From assembly GCA_017983755.1 (NCBI GenBank), contig JAGOAU010000013.1, positions 1-64,000 on the forward strand: a stretch of DNA of 64,000 nucleotides, in the 5' to 3' direction. The stretch comes from Azonexus sp. GTDB lineage: Bacteria > Pseudomonadota > Gammaproteobacteria > Burkholderiales > Rhodocyclaceae. Positions 1-9,302 of this stretch are shown in pieces. The notes beneath the pieces were generated by a model. The model made no database searches. It saw only the letters and a list, made by a program, of their open reading frames with translations, and was not told the origin of the DNA. The first letter of the stretch is position 1, and every line of letters begins with the position of its first letter. Position numbers and translations under genes: made by a program.

Positions 1-302
1 ATGAGCCGGAGCGCCGGCTGACGTTTTCCGCCGAGCGCGCCAGCTCGGGGCAGGTGGCGCTGGCCGTCAGCGATACCGGTGCCGGCTTTACCGAGGCGGC
101 GCTCGAGCATTTGTTCGAGCCTTTCTTCACCACCAAGCAGCCGGGCGAAGGCCTCGGTCTCGGGCTGACCATTTCGCGCGACATCCTGCGCGATTTTGGC
201 GGTGACCTGCTGGCCGGCCCGGCCCCCGGTGGCGGCGCACGTTTTGTTATCCTGTTGCCGCCAGTGCCATCGACTTCTCCTGCCGAAAAAGATCCACCAT
301 GA
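1..302 (+). CDS. Sensor histidine kinase, C-terminal end (partial at window start)
   Basis: The reading frame is open from base 3 and ends with TGA at 300-302, so only about the last 99 residues are present. They carry the ATP-binding HATPase_c signatures of two-component kinases: an N/G1-type DTGAGF box, the FEPFFTTK F-box and the GLGLGLTIS G2 box. The stop overlaps the start of the next gene in an ATGA, so kinase and regulator are translationally coupled. The pairing with a DctD-type regulator suggests a DctB-like membrane sensor, but the sensing domain lies outside the window and the ligand cannot be read. Confidence 0.9.
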   Translation, partial: EPERRLTFSAERASSGQVALAVSDTGAGFTEAALEHLFEPFFTTKQPGEGLGLGLTISRDILRDFGGDLLAGPAPGGGARFVILLPPVPSTSPAEKDPP

Positions 303-1618
303 CGCCCCCCCTTTCCGTCCTGCTCGTCGAGGATGACCCCAATGTCCGCCTCGGCTGCGAGCAGGCCATGCAGCTGGCCGGCATCCCGGTCGACGCATTC
401 GCCACCGCCGAGGAGGCGCAGCGCCGCCTGAGCGCTGACTACGCCGGCATTGTCGTCACCGACATGCGCCTGCCGGGCATGGACGGCATGGCGCTGCTGC
501 GCTGGGTCAATCAGCTCGATCCCAACCTGCCGGTCATCATGATCACCGGCCATGGCGACGTGACCCTGGCGGTCGAGGCGATGCGCAGCGGCGCCTACGA
601 CTTCATGCAGAAGCCGTTCTCGACCGGTGATCTGGTCGATGTCGTCCGCCGCGCGCTGGAAAAACGCCAACTGGTGCTCGAGATCGACGCACTGCGCCGC
701 CGCCTCGATCATCGCGACGATCTCGAAGCGCGCCTGATCGGCCGCTCACCGCAGATGGCGAAAGTTCGCCAGCTGATCCTCGATGTCGCCGGTGCTGCGG
801 TCGACGTGCTGATTTTCGGCGAAACCGGGACCGGCAAGGAAATGGTCGCCCGCTGCCTGCACGATCTGAGCGGCGCCAAGCAGGAAAACTATGTCGCCCT
901 CAACTGCGGCGGCATGGCCGACAACCTGCTCGACAGCGAACTCTTCGGGCACGAGCCCGGCGCCTTCACCGGCGCCCAGAAGCGGCGGATCGGCAAGATC
1001 GAATACGCCAGCGGCGGCACGCTCTTCCTTGATGAAGTCGAGTCGATGCCGATGAACATGCAGATCAAGCTGCTGCGCGTGCTGCAGGAACGCGTCATCG
1101 AGCGCCTCGGCTCGAATCAGCTGGTGCCGGTATCCTGCCGGGTGGTGGCGGCGAGCAAGGAGGACCTCAAGGTACTTTCCGACCAGGGAAAATTCCGCGC
1201 CGACCTCTATTACCGGCTCAACGTCGTGCGCATCGAACTGCCGCCGCTGCGCGAACGCCGCGAAGACATCCCGGCGCTCTACGACCAATTCCTGCTGCAG
1301 GCCGCCAAGCGCTACAACCGGCCGCCGCCGGTGGTGACCCCGGAACACCTGCGCCGCCTGATGGCGCTCGACTGGCCGGGCAACATCCGCGAACTGCGCA
1401 ACGCTGCCGAGTGCCACGCGCTGGGCATCGGTCGCGATGCGCCGGCGTCGGGCGGGGGCGAGCCGCTGTCACTGACCGAAACCGTGGAAAACTACGAGCG
1501 TCTGCTGATCGCCGCCGAGTTCACGCGCCAGCAAGGCAACGTCGCACGCACCAGCGAGGCGCTCAAGGTGGCGCGCACCACACTGCACGACAAACTGAAG
1601 AAATACGGCTTGATCTGA
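299..1618 (+). CDS. dctD: NtrC/DctD-class sigma-54-dependent response regulator
   Basis: A 439-residue three-domain activator. Residues 5-120 are a receiver with the acidic pair at 11-13, phospho-acceptor Asp55 and Lys105. Residues about 145-375 are the AAA+ domain with Walker A GETGTGKE (174-181), the sigma-54 contact loop GAFTGA (221-226) and the Walker B DE at 245-246. The last 45 residues form a Fis-type helix-turn-helix ending in LHDKLKKYGLI. It would switch on sigma-54 promoters when phosphorylated by the kinase encoded just upstream (ATGA overlap). Sequence style is closest to DctD, the C4-dicarboxylate transport activator; the class is certain, the dct assignment is an inference, since no dct transport gene is in view. 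Confidence 0.85.
   Translation: MTPPLSVLLVEDDPNVRLGCEQAMQLAGIPVDAFATAEEAQRRLSADYAGIVVTDMRLPGMDGMALLRWVNQLDPNLPVIMITGHGDVTLAVEAMRSGAYDFMQKPFSTGDLVDVVRRALEKRQLVLEIDALRRRLDHRDDLEARLIGRSPQMAKVRQLILDVAGAAVDVLIFGETGTGKEMVARCLHDLSGAKQENYVALNCGGMADNLLDSELFGHEPGAFTGAQKRRIGKIEYASGGTLFLDEVESMPMNMQIKLLRVLQERVIERLGSNQLVPVSCRVVAASKEDLKVLSDQGKFRADLYYRLNVVRIELPPLRERREDIPALYDQFLLQAAKRYNRPPPVVTPEHLRRLMALDWPGNIRELRNAAECHALGIGRDAPASGGGEPLSLTETVENYERLLIAAEFTRQQGNVARTSEALKVARTTLHDKLKKYGLI
796..805 (+). repeat. TGCGGTCGAC repeat copy 1
   Basis: In the dctD-like gene, read AAVDV. Preceded by GC; one tract, ATTTT at 812-816. Confidence 0.85.
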
Positions 1619-1633
1619 GTCCTGCCGCCGCGA

Positions 1634-2251
1634 CTAAGCGGCGGCTTGCGTAGTTGCCAGCCGGCGCACGATGTCGTCGAACACGGCGCGGGAGTTCATG
1701 ATGAAAGTGTGGCTGGCCGCTACCTCGACCCGCTCGCCGCCGTCGCTTGCTACCTCGTCGAGCGCCAGGATGCCGTCGTTGGCCTGATTGCCGAAGGGCA
1801 GCCAGTTGGCGCGCGGGCCGCCGGTGCCGGCGTAGATGACGGTATTGGGCGGTAGCGGCAGACTTTGCATGAAGGACTCGTCGGCGAGCAGGCCGCCCAT
1901 TTCGCCGGTCAGCGCCCGGTAGAGCCGGTAACGCGAGAAAAACCGCGCCGCCTTGCAGGCGCGCATCGGCGGCGCCAGGAAAAAGCAGTGGCAGGGCGGA
2001 TTGGCCGATAATTTACCCAGTGCCCGGCGCAGGATGACCGAGCCAAGCGAATGGCCGATCACCGCGTAAGGCCGCATGCCGGCCACTTGCGCGATGCGGC
2101 GCGCCAGCCGGGCGCTGACGCCGTCCAGATGTTCGGCCCAGGCCGCGTAGCCGAACAGGTGCGTTTGATGCCCGAGTTGCGCGAGGCGCCGCTTCAGGAT
2201 CAGCATCGACGCCGGCGTGCGCCCCATGCCGTGGATGAGGACGATGTGCAT
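1634..2251 (-). CDS. Alpha/beta-hydrolase (lipase-like), 205 aa
   Basis: Starts at the ATG giving MHIVLIHGMG, where the hydrolase fold begins; an upstream in-frame extension to 2305 would overlap the previous gene and adds no recognisable sequence. The oxyanion HG motif is at residues 7-8, the nucleophile elbow GHSLGS puts Ser68 at the active site, and a late ASHTF supplies the likely catalytic His. No signal peptide or membrane helix is seen, so it is probably cytoplasmic. It is the last gene of the leftward envelope operon, two bases after the PAP2 stop. Substrate unknown; an esterase or thioesterase acting on lipid material is plausible. Confidence 0.75.
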   Translation of the reverse strand: MHIVLIHGMGRTPASMLILKRRLAQLGHQTHLFGYAAWAEHLDGVSARLARRIAQVAGMRPYAVIGHSLGSVILRRALGKLSANPPCHCFFLAPPMRACKAARFFSRYRLYRALTGEMGGLLADESFMQSLPLPPNTVIYAGTGGPRANWLPFGNQANDGILALDEVASDGGERVEVAASHTFIMNSRAVFDDIVRRLATTQAAA

Positions 2252-2253
2252 CG

Positions 2254-2937
2254 TCAGCGCGCCGGCAGCCAGCCCAGCTTGCGGAACAGCCATTCGGTAA
2301 GCCACAGACTGAAATAGGTGGCGAACCAGGCGAAGATGGTGTCAGACAGGAAATGTCCGCCCGGCACCATGCGCACCAGCGCGAACAGGCCGCCGAAGGC
2401 GATGCTCGCCAGCAGCCAGCGGCGGCGCACCGCCGGCGCGCCGAGCCAGCCGAAGGCCATGATGAACGAGGCGGTGGCGACATGGCCGCTGACGAAGGAG
2501 CAGTTCCTGGCGCACTGGTCGGCCGGGATGAAGGCCGGCGTGAATTGCTTGCTGCCGCCGAAATCCACGGTATTGACCGGCCGCGTCCGCCCCGAATGTT
2601 CCTTGAGCGTCGCGTCGACCAGCAGGATCGGGCCGAGCAGCCCGCCGACCAGCATGAAGCCGATCACCGCGCGGCGCGCTCTCAGCCCGGGAAAGCGTTT
2701 CCAGAAGCTGAGCAGGAGGAGGACCAGCAGCACGACCAGCAGCCCCTGGCCGACACGCGGAAGGCCGCGATAAGGGATCTTCAGCCACCACGACTCGTTG
2801 TTCGCCATCCATTGGCCGGCACCCCGGTAGAACAGGCCGCTGGCCGCCAGGTCGAACTGCGGGAAGGCGACGAAGAGCACGGCCAGCAGGCCGAACACGA
2901 GCAGCGCGATACGAAACTCAGTAGCCCTTGAAGTCAC
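2254..2937 (-). CDS. PAP2-family membrane phosphatase
   Basis: A 227-residue integral membrane protein with about six helices and the complete PAP2 (type 2 phosphatidic acid phosphatase) signature: KEHSGRTRP (motif 1), VSGH (motif 2) and RMVPGGHFLSD (motif 3, with the catalytic His and Asp). Members remove phosphate from lipid substrates such as undecaprenyl pyrophosphate, phosphatidylglycerophosphate or lipid A on the periplasmic face. It overlaps the 3' end of the GT39 gene by 20 bases, so both are made together; next to two envelope glycosyltransferases, lipid A or undecaprenyl phosphate is the likeliest substrate. Which of these cannot be decided from sequence alone. Confidence 0.88.
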   Translation of the reverse strand: MTSRATEFRIALLVFGLLAVLFVAFPQFDLAASGLFYRGAGQWMANNESWWLKIPYRGLPRVGQGLLVVLLVLLLLSFWKRFPGLRARRAVIGFMLVGGLLGPILLVDATLKEHSGRTRPVNTVDFGGSKQFTPAFIPADQCARNCSFVSGHVATASFIMAFGWLGAPAVRRRWLLASIAFGGLFALVRMVPGGHFLSDTIFAWFATYFSLWLTEWLFRKLGWLPAR

Positions 2938-4393
2938 GGAGCAGATAGACGTTCATGGTGCGCGCGGCGCCGCCCGGCAACGGCGCCTGCAGCGTGGCCA
3001 GTTGTTCGCTGGCAGCGAAGCGGCGGGTGAACTCGTCGTCGACCGGGTCCTCGCGGATCAGGATCGCGTCGCGGCCAACATAAGGGCGCAGGTCGGTGGT
3101 CAGCTTGTAGTGGTCGCTGGCGATGCCGGCCGGATTCCAGCTGGCGGCGGCCGGCTTGAGGTCGCGCACTTCGTAGAGCATGTGGGCGAGCAGGGTGCGG
3201 TTGTCGGCTATCAGCACGGCATCCGGGTGGGCCTGCAGCAGCGGCTTCAACTGGCGGCCAAGCTCGTCCCAGCCCTGGGCGCGGGCGTAGAAGTTCGTTT
3301 TTGCCTGTTTTTGCCCGTCGACCGCAGCAAGCACCAGTTGCCAGTGGTAGGCGACGCCGATCAGGGCGATGTTGAGCGCGATGCCGGCGATCAGCAGCCG
3401 CTGCTTGCCGCGCTGCAGCAGCCAGGCGACGACCGCGATGGCGGCCGGGGCGAAGGCTGGCGCCGCCCAGTTGGCGTTGGCGGTGCTCTTGAACGCCTGC
3501 GCCGAGACGACCGCCCACAGCGGCAGGGCGAACCACAGCAGCAGGCGCGTCCGCTCGTCGCGCCAGCTTTTCCTGACCTGAAACAGCAGGATGAAGAAGA
3601 CAGTGCCGAGCACTGGCCCGAAGGCGCCCCATTGCGCCGCCCAGAATTCGCCGAGCGCCTTCAGGCCGCCGCCGGCTTTCCGGTTAACGGTGATGTCGGC
3701 GGTGTGTTTCAGCGTCGGGAAATCGTGGGTGACGTTCCACCACAGGTTCGGCCCCAGGATCGCCAGCGCCAGTCCAGCGGCCAGCCAGGGCTTGGGCGAC
3801 GCCAGCCGGTGGCGGTGGAAGGCCAGCAGGTGCAGGAAGGCGGCGCCCAGCCAGGCGGCCATGGTGTATTTGGAGAGCAGGCCGAGGCCGCAGACGACGC
3901 CGAGCAGCAGCCAGTCGCCCCAGGCGTCGCTGTCCAGCGCGCGCAGGTAGGCCCACAGCGCCAGCGCCCAGAACAGCGTGAGCAAGGCGTCGGTCGAGAC
4001 GAATAGCCCGAGCCAGGCGAAGATCGGCAGGGTCAACACGGCCAGCGCCGACCAGAAGGCGACGCGTGCGTCGTAGAGGCGGCGGGCGATGGCCCAGCAG
4101 GCGGCGGCGGCGAGCGGGTAGCAGAGCATGCCCAGCGCCTTGACGCCGAGCAGGCCGTCGCCGAACAGCGTGGTCGACAGCGCGATCAGCGCGGCGACGC
4201 CGGGCGGCTTGGAGAAGTAGCCCCAGTCGAGGTGCTGCGCCCAAGTCCAGTATTGCGCCTCGTCGACGTAGAGGGTGACGCCCATGTGCGGGACGACCCA
4301 GAAGCGCCAGGCGAGCAGGACGGCGGTCAGGCCGAGCAGGAGCTTGCCGCCGGATTTTCCGTATATTCCGGCGTCGACCGCAGCAGGCGTCAC
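2918..4393 (-). CDS. GT39-family glycosyltransferase, ArnT-like (491 aa)
   Basis: Integral membrane glycosyltransferase of the PMT_2/ArnT family. The diagnostic N-terminal periplasmic loop is present about residues 38-60 (VDEAQYWTWAQHLDWGY, then KPPG), with the acidic pair that is catalytic in this family, followed by about ten hydrophobic helices and a C-terminal soluble part. It would move a sugar from a polyprenyl phosphate to a lipid acceptor at the periplasmic face of the inner membrane. I place the start at the GTG at 4391-4393, which overlaps the TGA of the GT2 gene; the frame stays open further upstream but that stretch is only antisense-frame read-through of the GT2 gene. One TGCGGTCGAC copy lies at codons 4-8 and another inside the gene. 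Confidence 0.85.
   Translation of the reverse strand: MTPAAVDAGIYGKSGGKLLLGLTAVLLAWRFWVVPHMGVTLYVDEAQYWTWAQHLDWGYFSKPPGVAALIALSTTLFGDGLLGVKALGMLCYPLAAAACWAIARRLYDARVAFWSALAVLTLPIFAWLGLFVSTDALLTLFWALALWAYLRALDSDAWGDWLLLGVVCGLGLLSKYTMAAWLGAAFLHLLAFHRHRLASPKPWLAAGLALAILGPNLWWNVTHDFPTLKHTADITVNRKAGGGLKALGEFWAAQWGAFGPVLGTVFFILLFQVRKSWRDERTRLLLWFALPLWAVVSAQAFKSTANANWAAPAFAPAAIAVVAWLLQRGKQRLLIAGIALNIALIGVAYHWQLVLAAVDGQKQAKTNFYARAQGWDELGRQLKPLLQAHPDAVLIADNRTLLAHMLYEVRDLKPAAASWNPAGIASDHYKLTTDLRPYVGRDAILIREDPVDDEFTRRFAASEQLATLQAPLPGGAARTMNVYLLRDFKGY
3317..3326 (-). repeat. TGCGGTCGAC repeat copy 2
   Basis: In the GT39 gene, read AAVDG. Two five-T tracts on the plus strand at 3308-3312 and 3298-3302, ten bases apart. 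Confidence 0.9.
4373..4382 (-). repeat. TGCGGTCGAC repeat copy 3
   Basis: At codons 4-8 of the GT39 gene, read AAVDA. Tracts TATATT (4362-4367) and ATTTT (4354-4358). Confidence 0.9.
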
Positions 4394-5427
4394 GCCGGCT
4401 TGTGCCAGCCTTCGTCGGCGGCCAGCGGGTGCTCCGGACGCGCCGAATAGGAGCGGATGGTGCCGGATTCGAAGTAGATGCGGGCCAGCAGTTCGGCCAG
4501 CACGCCGGTGGTGATGAAATGGACGCCGGCGATCAGGCCGCCGATGCCGACGATCAGCGCCGGGCGGCCGCCGATCGGGTTGCCGAGGCCGAACTTGACC
4601 CACGCCAGCCAGGCCAGCACGAGCCCGGAGAGGGCGGTCAGGCCGAGGCCGATGCCGCCGAAGAAATGGCCGGGGCGGGCGCGGAAGCGCATGAAGAAAT
4701 ACACCGCGATGAGGTCGAGGATGACGCGGAAGGTGCGCGAGATGCCGTACTTGGAGACGCCGGCAGTGCGCGCGTGGTGCGTCGTCGGCTCCTGGGCGAT
4801 GCGGCGCGGCGTCGTCACGGTGGCCAGCCAGGCCGGGATGAAACGGTGCATTTCGCCGTAAAGGCGCACGCTCTTGATGACGCTGCCGCGGAAGGCCTTC
4901 AGGCTGCAGCCGTAGTCGCGCAGCTTGACGCCGGTCATGCGGGCGATCAGCTTGTTGGCGATCTTGGAGGGAATCTTGCGCAGCACCAGGCCGTCCTGGC
5001 GGTTCTGGCGCCAGCCGGCGACCAGGTCGAGGTCTTCGTTCAACAGCCGGGCGACCATGCGCGGAATGTCGATCGGGTCGTTCTGCAGGTCGCCGTCCAT
5101 GGTGACAATGACATCGCCGCGCGCCGCGTCGATGCCGGCCTGCATGGCGGCGGTCTGCTTGAAATTGCGCGTCAGTTCGACGATGCGCACGTGCGGGCCG
5201 TATTCCTTCGCCGACTGCAGGGCGCGCTCGACCGTCGCGTCGCTGCTGCCGTCGTCGACCAGCACCAGTTCCCACGGATTTTCGTAGCCGGCCAACGCCT
5301 CATGCACGCGCTTGACCAGCGGGGCGATGTTGTCTTCCTCGTTGTAGAACGGAACGACGATGGAAAGCGTGTGTGGCGGGACAGTGTGGGCGGCGTTCAT
5401 GAGCGAATCCGGCGGTAAAGACGGCAT
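4390..5427 (-). CDS. GT2-family polyprenyl-phosphate glycosyltransferase (ArnC/DPM1-like)
   Basis: 345 residues. The N-terminal GT-A domain has SIVVPFYNEEDNI, LVDDGSSD and the metal-binding MDGDLQ motif; two C-terminal helices (about 245-270 and 285-310) anchor it in the membrane. Such enzymes load a sugar from a nucleotide donor onto undecaprenyl phosphate, which the ArnT-like partner encoded immediately downstream would then use. A second in-frame ATG at 5398-5400 (MNAAHTVPP) is an equally good start; neither has a clear ribosome site. It leads a four-gene leftward operon diverging from trpG. The pair resembles ArnC/ArnT, but no aminoarabinose synthesis genes are nearby, so the sugar is unknown. 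Confidence 0.85.
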   Translation of the reverse strand: MPSLPPDSLMNAAHTVPPHTLSIVVPFYNEEDNIAPLVKRVHEALAGYENPWELVLVDDGSSDATVERALQSAKEYGPHVRIVELTRNFKQTAAMQAGIDAARGDVIVTMDGDLQNDPIDIPRMVARLLNEDLDLVAGWRQNRQDGLVLRKIPSKIANKLIARMTGVKLRDYGCSLKAFRGSVIKSVRLYGEMHRFIPAWLATVTTPRRIAQEPTTHHARTAGVSKYGISRTFRVILDLIAVYFFMRFRARPGHFFGGIGLGLTALSGLVLAWLAWVKFGLGNPIGGRPALIVGIGGLIAGVHFITTGVLAELLARIYFESGTIRSYSARPEHPLAADEGWHKPA

Positions 5428-5512
5428 TTTAATCGAAAAGCCCCGGCCCGGCTGTGGAACGGGCCTTTAATGTAGAATCGGAGGCTCACGAAACAGGCAA
5501 GGAATCAACAGC

Positions 5513-6085
5513 ATGCTGCTGATGATCGACAATTACGACAGCTTCACCTACAACATCGTCCAGTATTTCGGCGAACTGGGGCAGGAGGTGCAGGTTTACC
5601 GCAACGACGCCATCACCGTCGCCGACATTGCCCGCCTCAAGCCCGAGTACCTGGTGATTTCGCCCGGCCCCTGCGCGCCGGCGCAGGCCGGCATCTCGCT
5701 GGCGGCGATCCGCGAATTCGCCGGCAGGATTCCGCTGCTCGGCGTCTGCCTCGGCCACCAGGCGATCGGCGAGGCCTTCGGCGGGAAAATCGTGCATGCC
5801 AAGCAGCTGATGCACGGCAAGGTGTCCGCGGTCCACCACAAAGATATGGGCGTTTTCAGGGGCCTGCCCAACCCGCTGACCTGTACCCGCTACCACTCGC
5901 TGGCCATCGAGCGCGAGACGCTGCCCGACTGCCTCGACATCACCGCCTGGACCGACGACGGCGAAATCATGGGCGTCCGCCACAAGACGCTGGCCGTCGA
6001 GGGCGTGCAGTTCCACCCCGAATCGATCCTGACCGAACGCGGTCACGACCTGCTCAAGAACTTCCTGGACGAACACAAGAAATGA
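5513..6085 (+). CDS. trpG: Anthranilate synthase glutamine amidotransferase subunit
   Basis: 190 residues, the normal length of TrpG/PabA. Class I glutamine amidotransferase: the GVCLGHQ nucleophile elbow gives Cys79, and FHPES supplies His168 and Glu170; the N-terminal [11 protein letters not shown] is typical. It releases ammonia from glutamine for the chorismate-binding TrpE (and, in many bacteria, PabB) partner. Its stop overlaps the trpD start (ATGA), giving a coupled trpG-trpD-trpC set. No trpE is found upstream, where a divergent glycosyltransferase operon lies, so the synthase large subunit must be encoded elsewhere. Confidence 0.95.
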   Translation: MLLMIDNYDSFTYNIVQYFGELGQEVQVYRNDAITVADIARLKPEYLVISPGPCAPAQAGISLAAIREFAGRIPLLGVCLGHQAIGEAFGGKIVHAKQLMHGKVSAVHHKDMGVFRGLPNPLTCTRYHSLAIERETLPDCLDITAWTDDGEIMGVRHKTLAVEGVQFHPESILTERGHDLLKNFLDEHKK

Positions 6086-7107
6086 CCCCGCAAGCCGCCC
6101 TCCAGCGCGTGATCGAACACCGCGAAATTTTCCATGACGAAATGGTCTCGCTGATGCGCCAGATCATGAGCGGCGAAGTGACGCCGGTCATGATTGCCGC
6201 CATCGTCACCGGGCTGCGCGTCAAGAAGGAAACCATCGGCGAGATCGCCGCCGCCGCCAGCGTCATGCGCGAGCTGTCCACCAAGGTGGCCGTGCCCTAC
6301 GACAACCGCTTCGTCGACATCGTCGGCACCGGCGGCGATTCGGCGCACAGCTTCAACATCTCGACCACCTCGATCTTCGTTGCCGCCGCTGCCGGCGCCA
6401 AGGTGGCAAAGCACGGCGGGCGCAGCGTGTCGTCCAGTTCGGGCAGTGCCGACGTGCTCGAAGCGCTGGGCGCCAACATCATGCTGACGCCGGAACAGGT
6501 CGCCGCCTGCATCGCCGAAACCGGCATCGGCTTCATGTTCGCGCCCAACCATCACAGCGCGATGAAGCACGTCGCGCCGGTGCGCCGCGAAATGGGCGTA
6601 CGCACCATCTTCAACATCCTCGGGCCGCTGACCAACCCGGCCAGCGCGCCGAACACGCTGATGGGCGTCTTCCATCCCGACCTCGTCGGCATCCAGGTGC
6701 GCGTCATGCAGCGCCTGGGCGCCGAGCGCGTGCTGGTCGTGCATGGCAAGGACAACCTCGACGAAATCTCGCTGGGCGCGGCGACGCTGGTCGGCGAGCT
6801 GAAGGATGGCGAGGTGCGCGAATACGAAGTGCATCCGGAAGACTTCGGCCTGCAGATGATGTCGCTGCGCAACCTGCGCGTCGGCAGCGCCGAGGAGTCG
6901 AAGGCGGCGATGCTCGGCGCCCTCGACAACAAGCCGGGCGCGGCGCGCGAGATCGTCTGCCTGAATGCCGGCGCGGCGCTCTACGTCGCCAACGTCGCGG
7001 ACACCATCGGCGACGGTATCGCCAAGGCACGCGAAGCCATCGCCAGCGGCGCGGCGCGCGCCAGGCTGGCGCAGTTCGTTGAGTGCACCCAGCGGCTGGC
7101 GAAATAA
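6082..7107 (+). CDS. trpD: Anthranilate phosphoribosyltransferase
   Basis: 341 residues, full length. The PRPP-binding glycine-rich GTGGD is at 82-86, followed by the family motifs KHGGRSVSS and a conserved FAPNHHSAM. It transfers phosphoribose from PRPP to anthranilate, the second committed step of tryptophan synthesis, in the cytoplasm. The ATG overlaps the trpG stop and its own TAA shares one base with the trpC ATG (TAATG), so the three enzymes are translated as a unit. Confidence 0.97.
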   Translation: MTPQAALQRVIEHREIFHDEMVSLMRQIMSGEVTPVMIAAIVTGLRVKKETIGEIAAAASVMRELSTKVAVPYDNRFVDIVGTGGDSAHSFNISTTSIFVAAAAGAKVAKHGGRSVSSSSGSADVLEALGANIMLTPEQVAACIAETGIGFMFAPNHHSAMKHVAPVRREMGVRTIFNILGPLTNPASAPNTLMGVFHPDLVGIQVRVMQRLGAERVLVVHGKDNLDEISLGAATLVGELKDGEVREYEVHPEDFGLQMMSLRNLRVGSAEESKAAMLGALDNKPGAAREIVCLNAGAALYVANVADTIGDGIAKAREAIASGAARARLAQFVECTQRLAK

Positions 7108-7895
7108 TGGCCGACATTCTCGAACGGATCGTCGCCACCAAGCGCCAGGAAATCGCTGCTGCGCTCGCCGTCAGGCCGCTCGCCCAAGTCGAGGCGGAGG
7201 CGGCGGCGCAATCGGCGCCCCGCGATTTCATCGGCGCCATCCGCAGCAAGATCGGTTGCGGTCAACCTGCCGTAATCGCCGAAATCAAGAAAGCCAGTCC
7301 GTCGAAAGGCGTCATCCGCCCCGATTTTCAGCCGGCCGACATCGCACGCAGTTATGCTGCGCACGGTGCCGCCTGCCTGTCGGTGCTGACCGACCGCCAG
7401 TATTTCCAGGGCTGCCCGGAATACCTGCAGGCCGCCCGCGCCGCCTGCGCCCTGCCGGTGCTGCGCAAGGACTTCATGGTCGACACCTACCAGGTCGCCG
7501 AGGCGCGGGCGATGGGTGCCGACTGCATCCTGCTCATCGCCGCCAGCCTGTCGCTCGCCGAAATGCAGGCGCTGGAAGCGCAGGCGCACGGCTATGGCAT
7601 GGCGGTGCTGGTCGAGGTGCATAACGGCGAGGAACTCGACGCCGCGCTGCAGTTGAAGACGCCGCTGATCGGCATCAACAACCGCAACCTGCGCACTTTC
7701 GAGGTCACGCTGCAGACGACCCTCGACCTGCTGCCGCGCATCCCGGCCGAGCGCATTGTGGTCGCCGAAAGCGGCATCCTCAAACCCGAAGATGTGGCGT
7801 TGATGCGCGCCAACCAGGTCGATGCCTTCCTGGTCGGCGAGGCCTTCATGCGCGCCCCGTCGCCCGGTGAGGAACTGGCCCGCCTCTTCGGCTGA
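7107..7895 (+). CDS. trpC: Indole-3-glycerol phosphate synthase
   Basis: 262 residues, a monofunctional TIM-barrel IGPS. The start is the ATG sharing a base with the trpD stop ([12 protein letters not shown]); an upstream GTG-type start would only extend into trpD. Family motifs are [11 protein letters not shown] (catalytic Lys), VLTD and GINNRNL, with VAESGI near the C-terminus. It cyclises carboxyphenylamino-deoxyribulose phosphate to indole-3-glycerol phosphate. No trpF is fused or adjacent. Confidence 0.97.
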   Translation: MADILERIVATKRQEIAAALAVRPLAQVEAEAAAQSAPRDFIGAIRSKIGCGQPAVIAEIKKASPSKGVIRPDFQPADIARSYAAHGAACLSVLTDRQYFQGCPEYLQAARAACALPVLRKDFMVDTYQVAEARAMGADCILLIAASLSLAEMQALEAQAHGYGMAVLVEVHNGEELDAALQLKTPLIGINNRNLRTFEVTLQTTLDLLPRIPAERIVVAESGILKPEDVALMRANQVDAFLVGEAFMRAPSPGEELARLFG

Positions 7896-7985
7896 GCGCA
7901 CGGAGATATGTTGCCGGCTTATTGACGGCCGGGGGTGTCGACTGCCAAACTGAAGGCGAACCGTCGTTCCGACGGTAGGAATCCC

Positions 7986-9302
7986 ATGGACCAGCCACAA
8001 CCCACCCTGTTTCGCTCGCTCGGCAATGCCGGCTTCAGCCCGGATGACGACGCCGAAACCCGCCTGAAGAAATCGCTGCTGATCTTCGCCACCGGCCTCG
8101 TGTCGCTGGGGTCGATGCTGTGGCTGTTCCTCTATTGGCAGATGGGACCGCGCTTTTCGTCGACGGCGCCGTTCGCCTTCCAGTTGCTGCTGGTTTCCAA
8201 CCTGGTGTTCTTCCTGAAGAGCGGCAATTTCAATTTTTTCCGCTATTCGCAGCTGGCGCTGTTCCTCTTCATGCCCTTCGTCGTGCAGTGGAGCATCGGC
8301 AACTTCATCACGGCCAGCGGCATCAGCCTGTGGGGCCTGCTGGCGCCGATCGGCGCCGTGCTGTTTTTCGGCGTGCGCGAGTCGGCTGCCTGGTTCTTCG
8401 CCTATATTTTTCTGACCGCGCTCTCCGGCTTCTTCGATTATTTCCTGGCCGACAGCATTGCCGCTGGCACGCCCACGGTGCCGATCCGGGTCAGCGTCTT
8501 CTTCTTCGCGCTCAATTTCGCGGCGGTGTCGACCATCGTTTACCTGCTGCTGCGTTATTCGACGCAGGAAAAGGCCAAGGCGCAGGCCCGGCTGGAGGAA
8601 ACCCATCGCCTGCTGCAGGGCGAGCAGGAGCGTTCGGAGCGCCTGCTGCTCAACATCCTGCCCGGCCCGATCGCCGAGCGCCTGAAGAACGAGAAGCAGA
8701 CCATCGCCGACGGCTTCGCCGACGTGACGGTGATGTTCGTCGACATCGTCAATTTCACCCGGCTGGCCGAGGGCATGACGCCGCAGGAAGTGTTCGCGAT
8801 GCTCAACCGCATCTTTTCCTCGTTCGACGAACTGGCGGAAAAGTACGGCATGGAGAAAATCAAGACCATCGGCGACGCCTACATGGTGGCTGGCGGCCTG
8901 AACAACGATGAAGGCAACTACACGCGGGCGATCGCCGAACTGGCGGTGGCCATGCGCGACCTGCTGCGCGACGATATCGAGGTCAATAGCCTGCGCCTCG
9001 AAGTGCGCATCGGCATCGGCACCGGGCCGGTGGTCGCCGGCGTCGTCGGCAAGAAGAAATTCATCTACGACCTGTGGGGCGATACGGTCAATCTGGCCAG
9101 CCGCATCACCAGCGAGGGGGTGCCGGGCATGGTGCACGTCGACGAGACGACCTATCGGCGCCTGGCCCGGGATTTCACTTTCCAGGGGCCGCAGGTCATC
9201 CACCTCAAGGGCAAGGGCAATACGCCGGTTTACCGCCTGGTCGGCCTCCTGAAGGACCCGGCATCGGTAGCGGCGGCGTTCAGTTCCGGGGCGCCAGCGT
9301 AA
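7986..9302 (+). CDS. Membrane-bound class III adenylate cyclase
   Basis: 438 residues from the ATG at 7986, which has an AGGA ribosome site five bases upstream; an upstream GTG at 7935 is less likely. Residues about 30-190 hold six hydrophobic helices, then a charged coiled-coil linker (about 195-225) leads into the catalytic domain. Metal-binding Asp253 lies in FVDIVNFT, with a second Asp in TIGDAYM. The Lys of KIKTIGD and the Asp of YDLWGDTVN are the pair that selects ATP over GTP, so cAMP is the expected product. It converges with a histidine kinase gene, overlapping it by 23 bases. The membrane part matches no sensor I know. Confidence 0.9.
   Translation: MDQPQPTLFRSLGNAGFSPDDDAETRLKKSLLIFATGLVSLGSMLWLFLYWQMGPRFSSTAPFAFQLLLVSNLVFFLKSGNFNFFRYSQLALFLFMPFVVQWSIGNFITASGISLWGLLAPIGAVLFFGVRESAAWFFAYIFLTALSGFFDYFLADSIAAGTPTVPIRVSVFFFALNFAAVSTIVYLLLRYSTQEKAKAQARLEETHRLLQGEQERSERLLLNILPGPIAERLKNEKQTIADGFADVTVMFVDIVNFTRLAEGMTPQEVFAMLNRIFSSFDELAEKYGMEKIKTIGDAYMVAGGLNNDEGNYTRAIAELAVAMRDLLRDDIEVNSLRLEVRIGIGTGPVVAGVVGKKKFIYDLWGDTVNLASRITSEGVPGMVHVDETTYRRLARDFTFQGPQVIHLKGKGNTPVYRLVGLLKDPASVAAAFSSGAPA

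Noticed and set aside
4394-5275. N-terminal 294-residue extension of the GT39 glycosyltransferase
   Set aside because: It runs in another frame through the whole GT2 gene and reads Arg/Pro-rich nonsense; the GTG overlapping the GT2 stop is the natural start.
5452-5478. Promoter for trpG (CTGTGG / TAGAAT)
   Set aside because: Poor -35 and a 15-base spacer; cannot be told from chance.
6981-9203. A 740-codon open frame on the minus strand across trpD-trpC-cyclase
   Set aside because: It lies antisense to three clear genes; low-stop antisense frames are common at this GC content and the translation matches no family.
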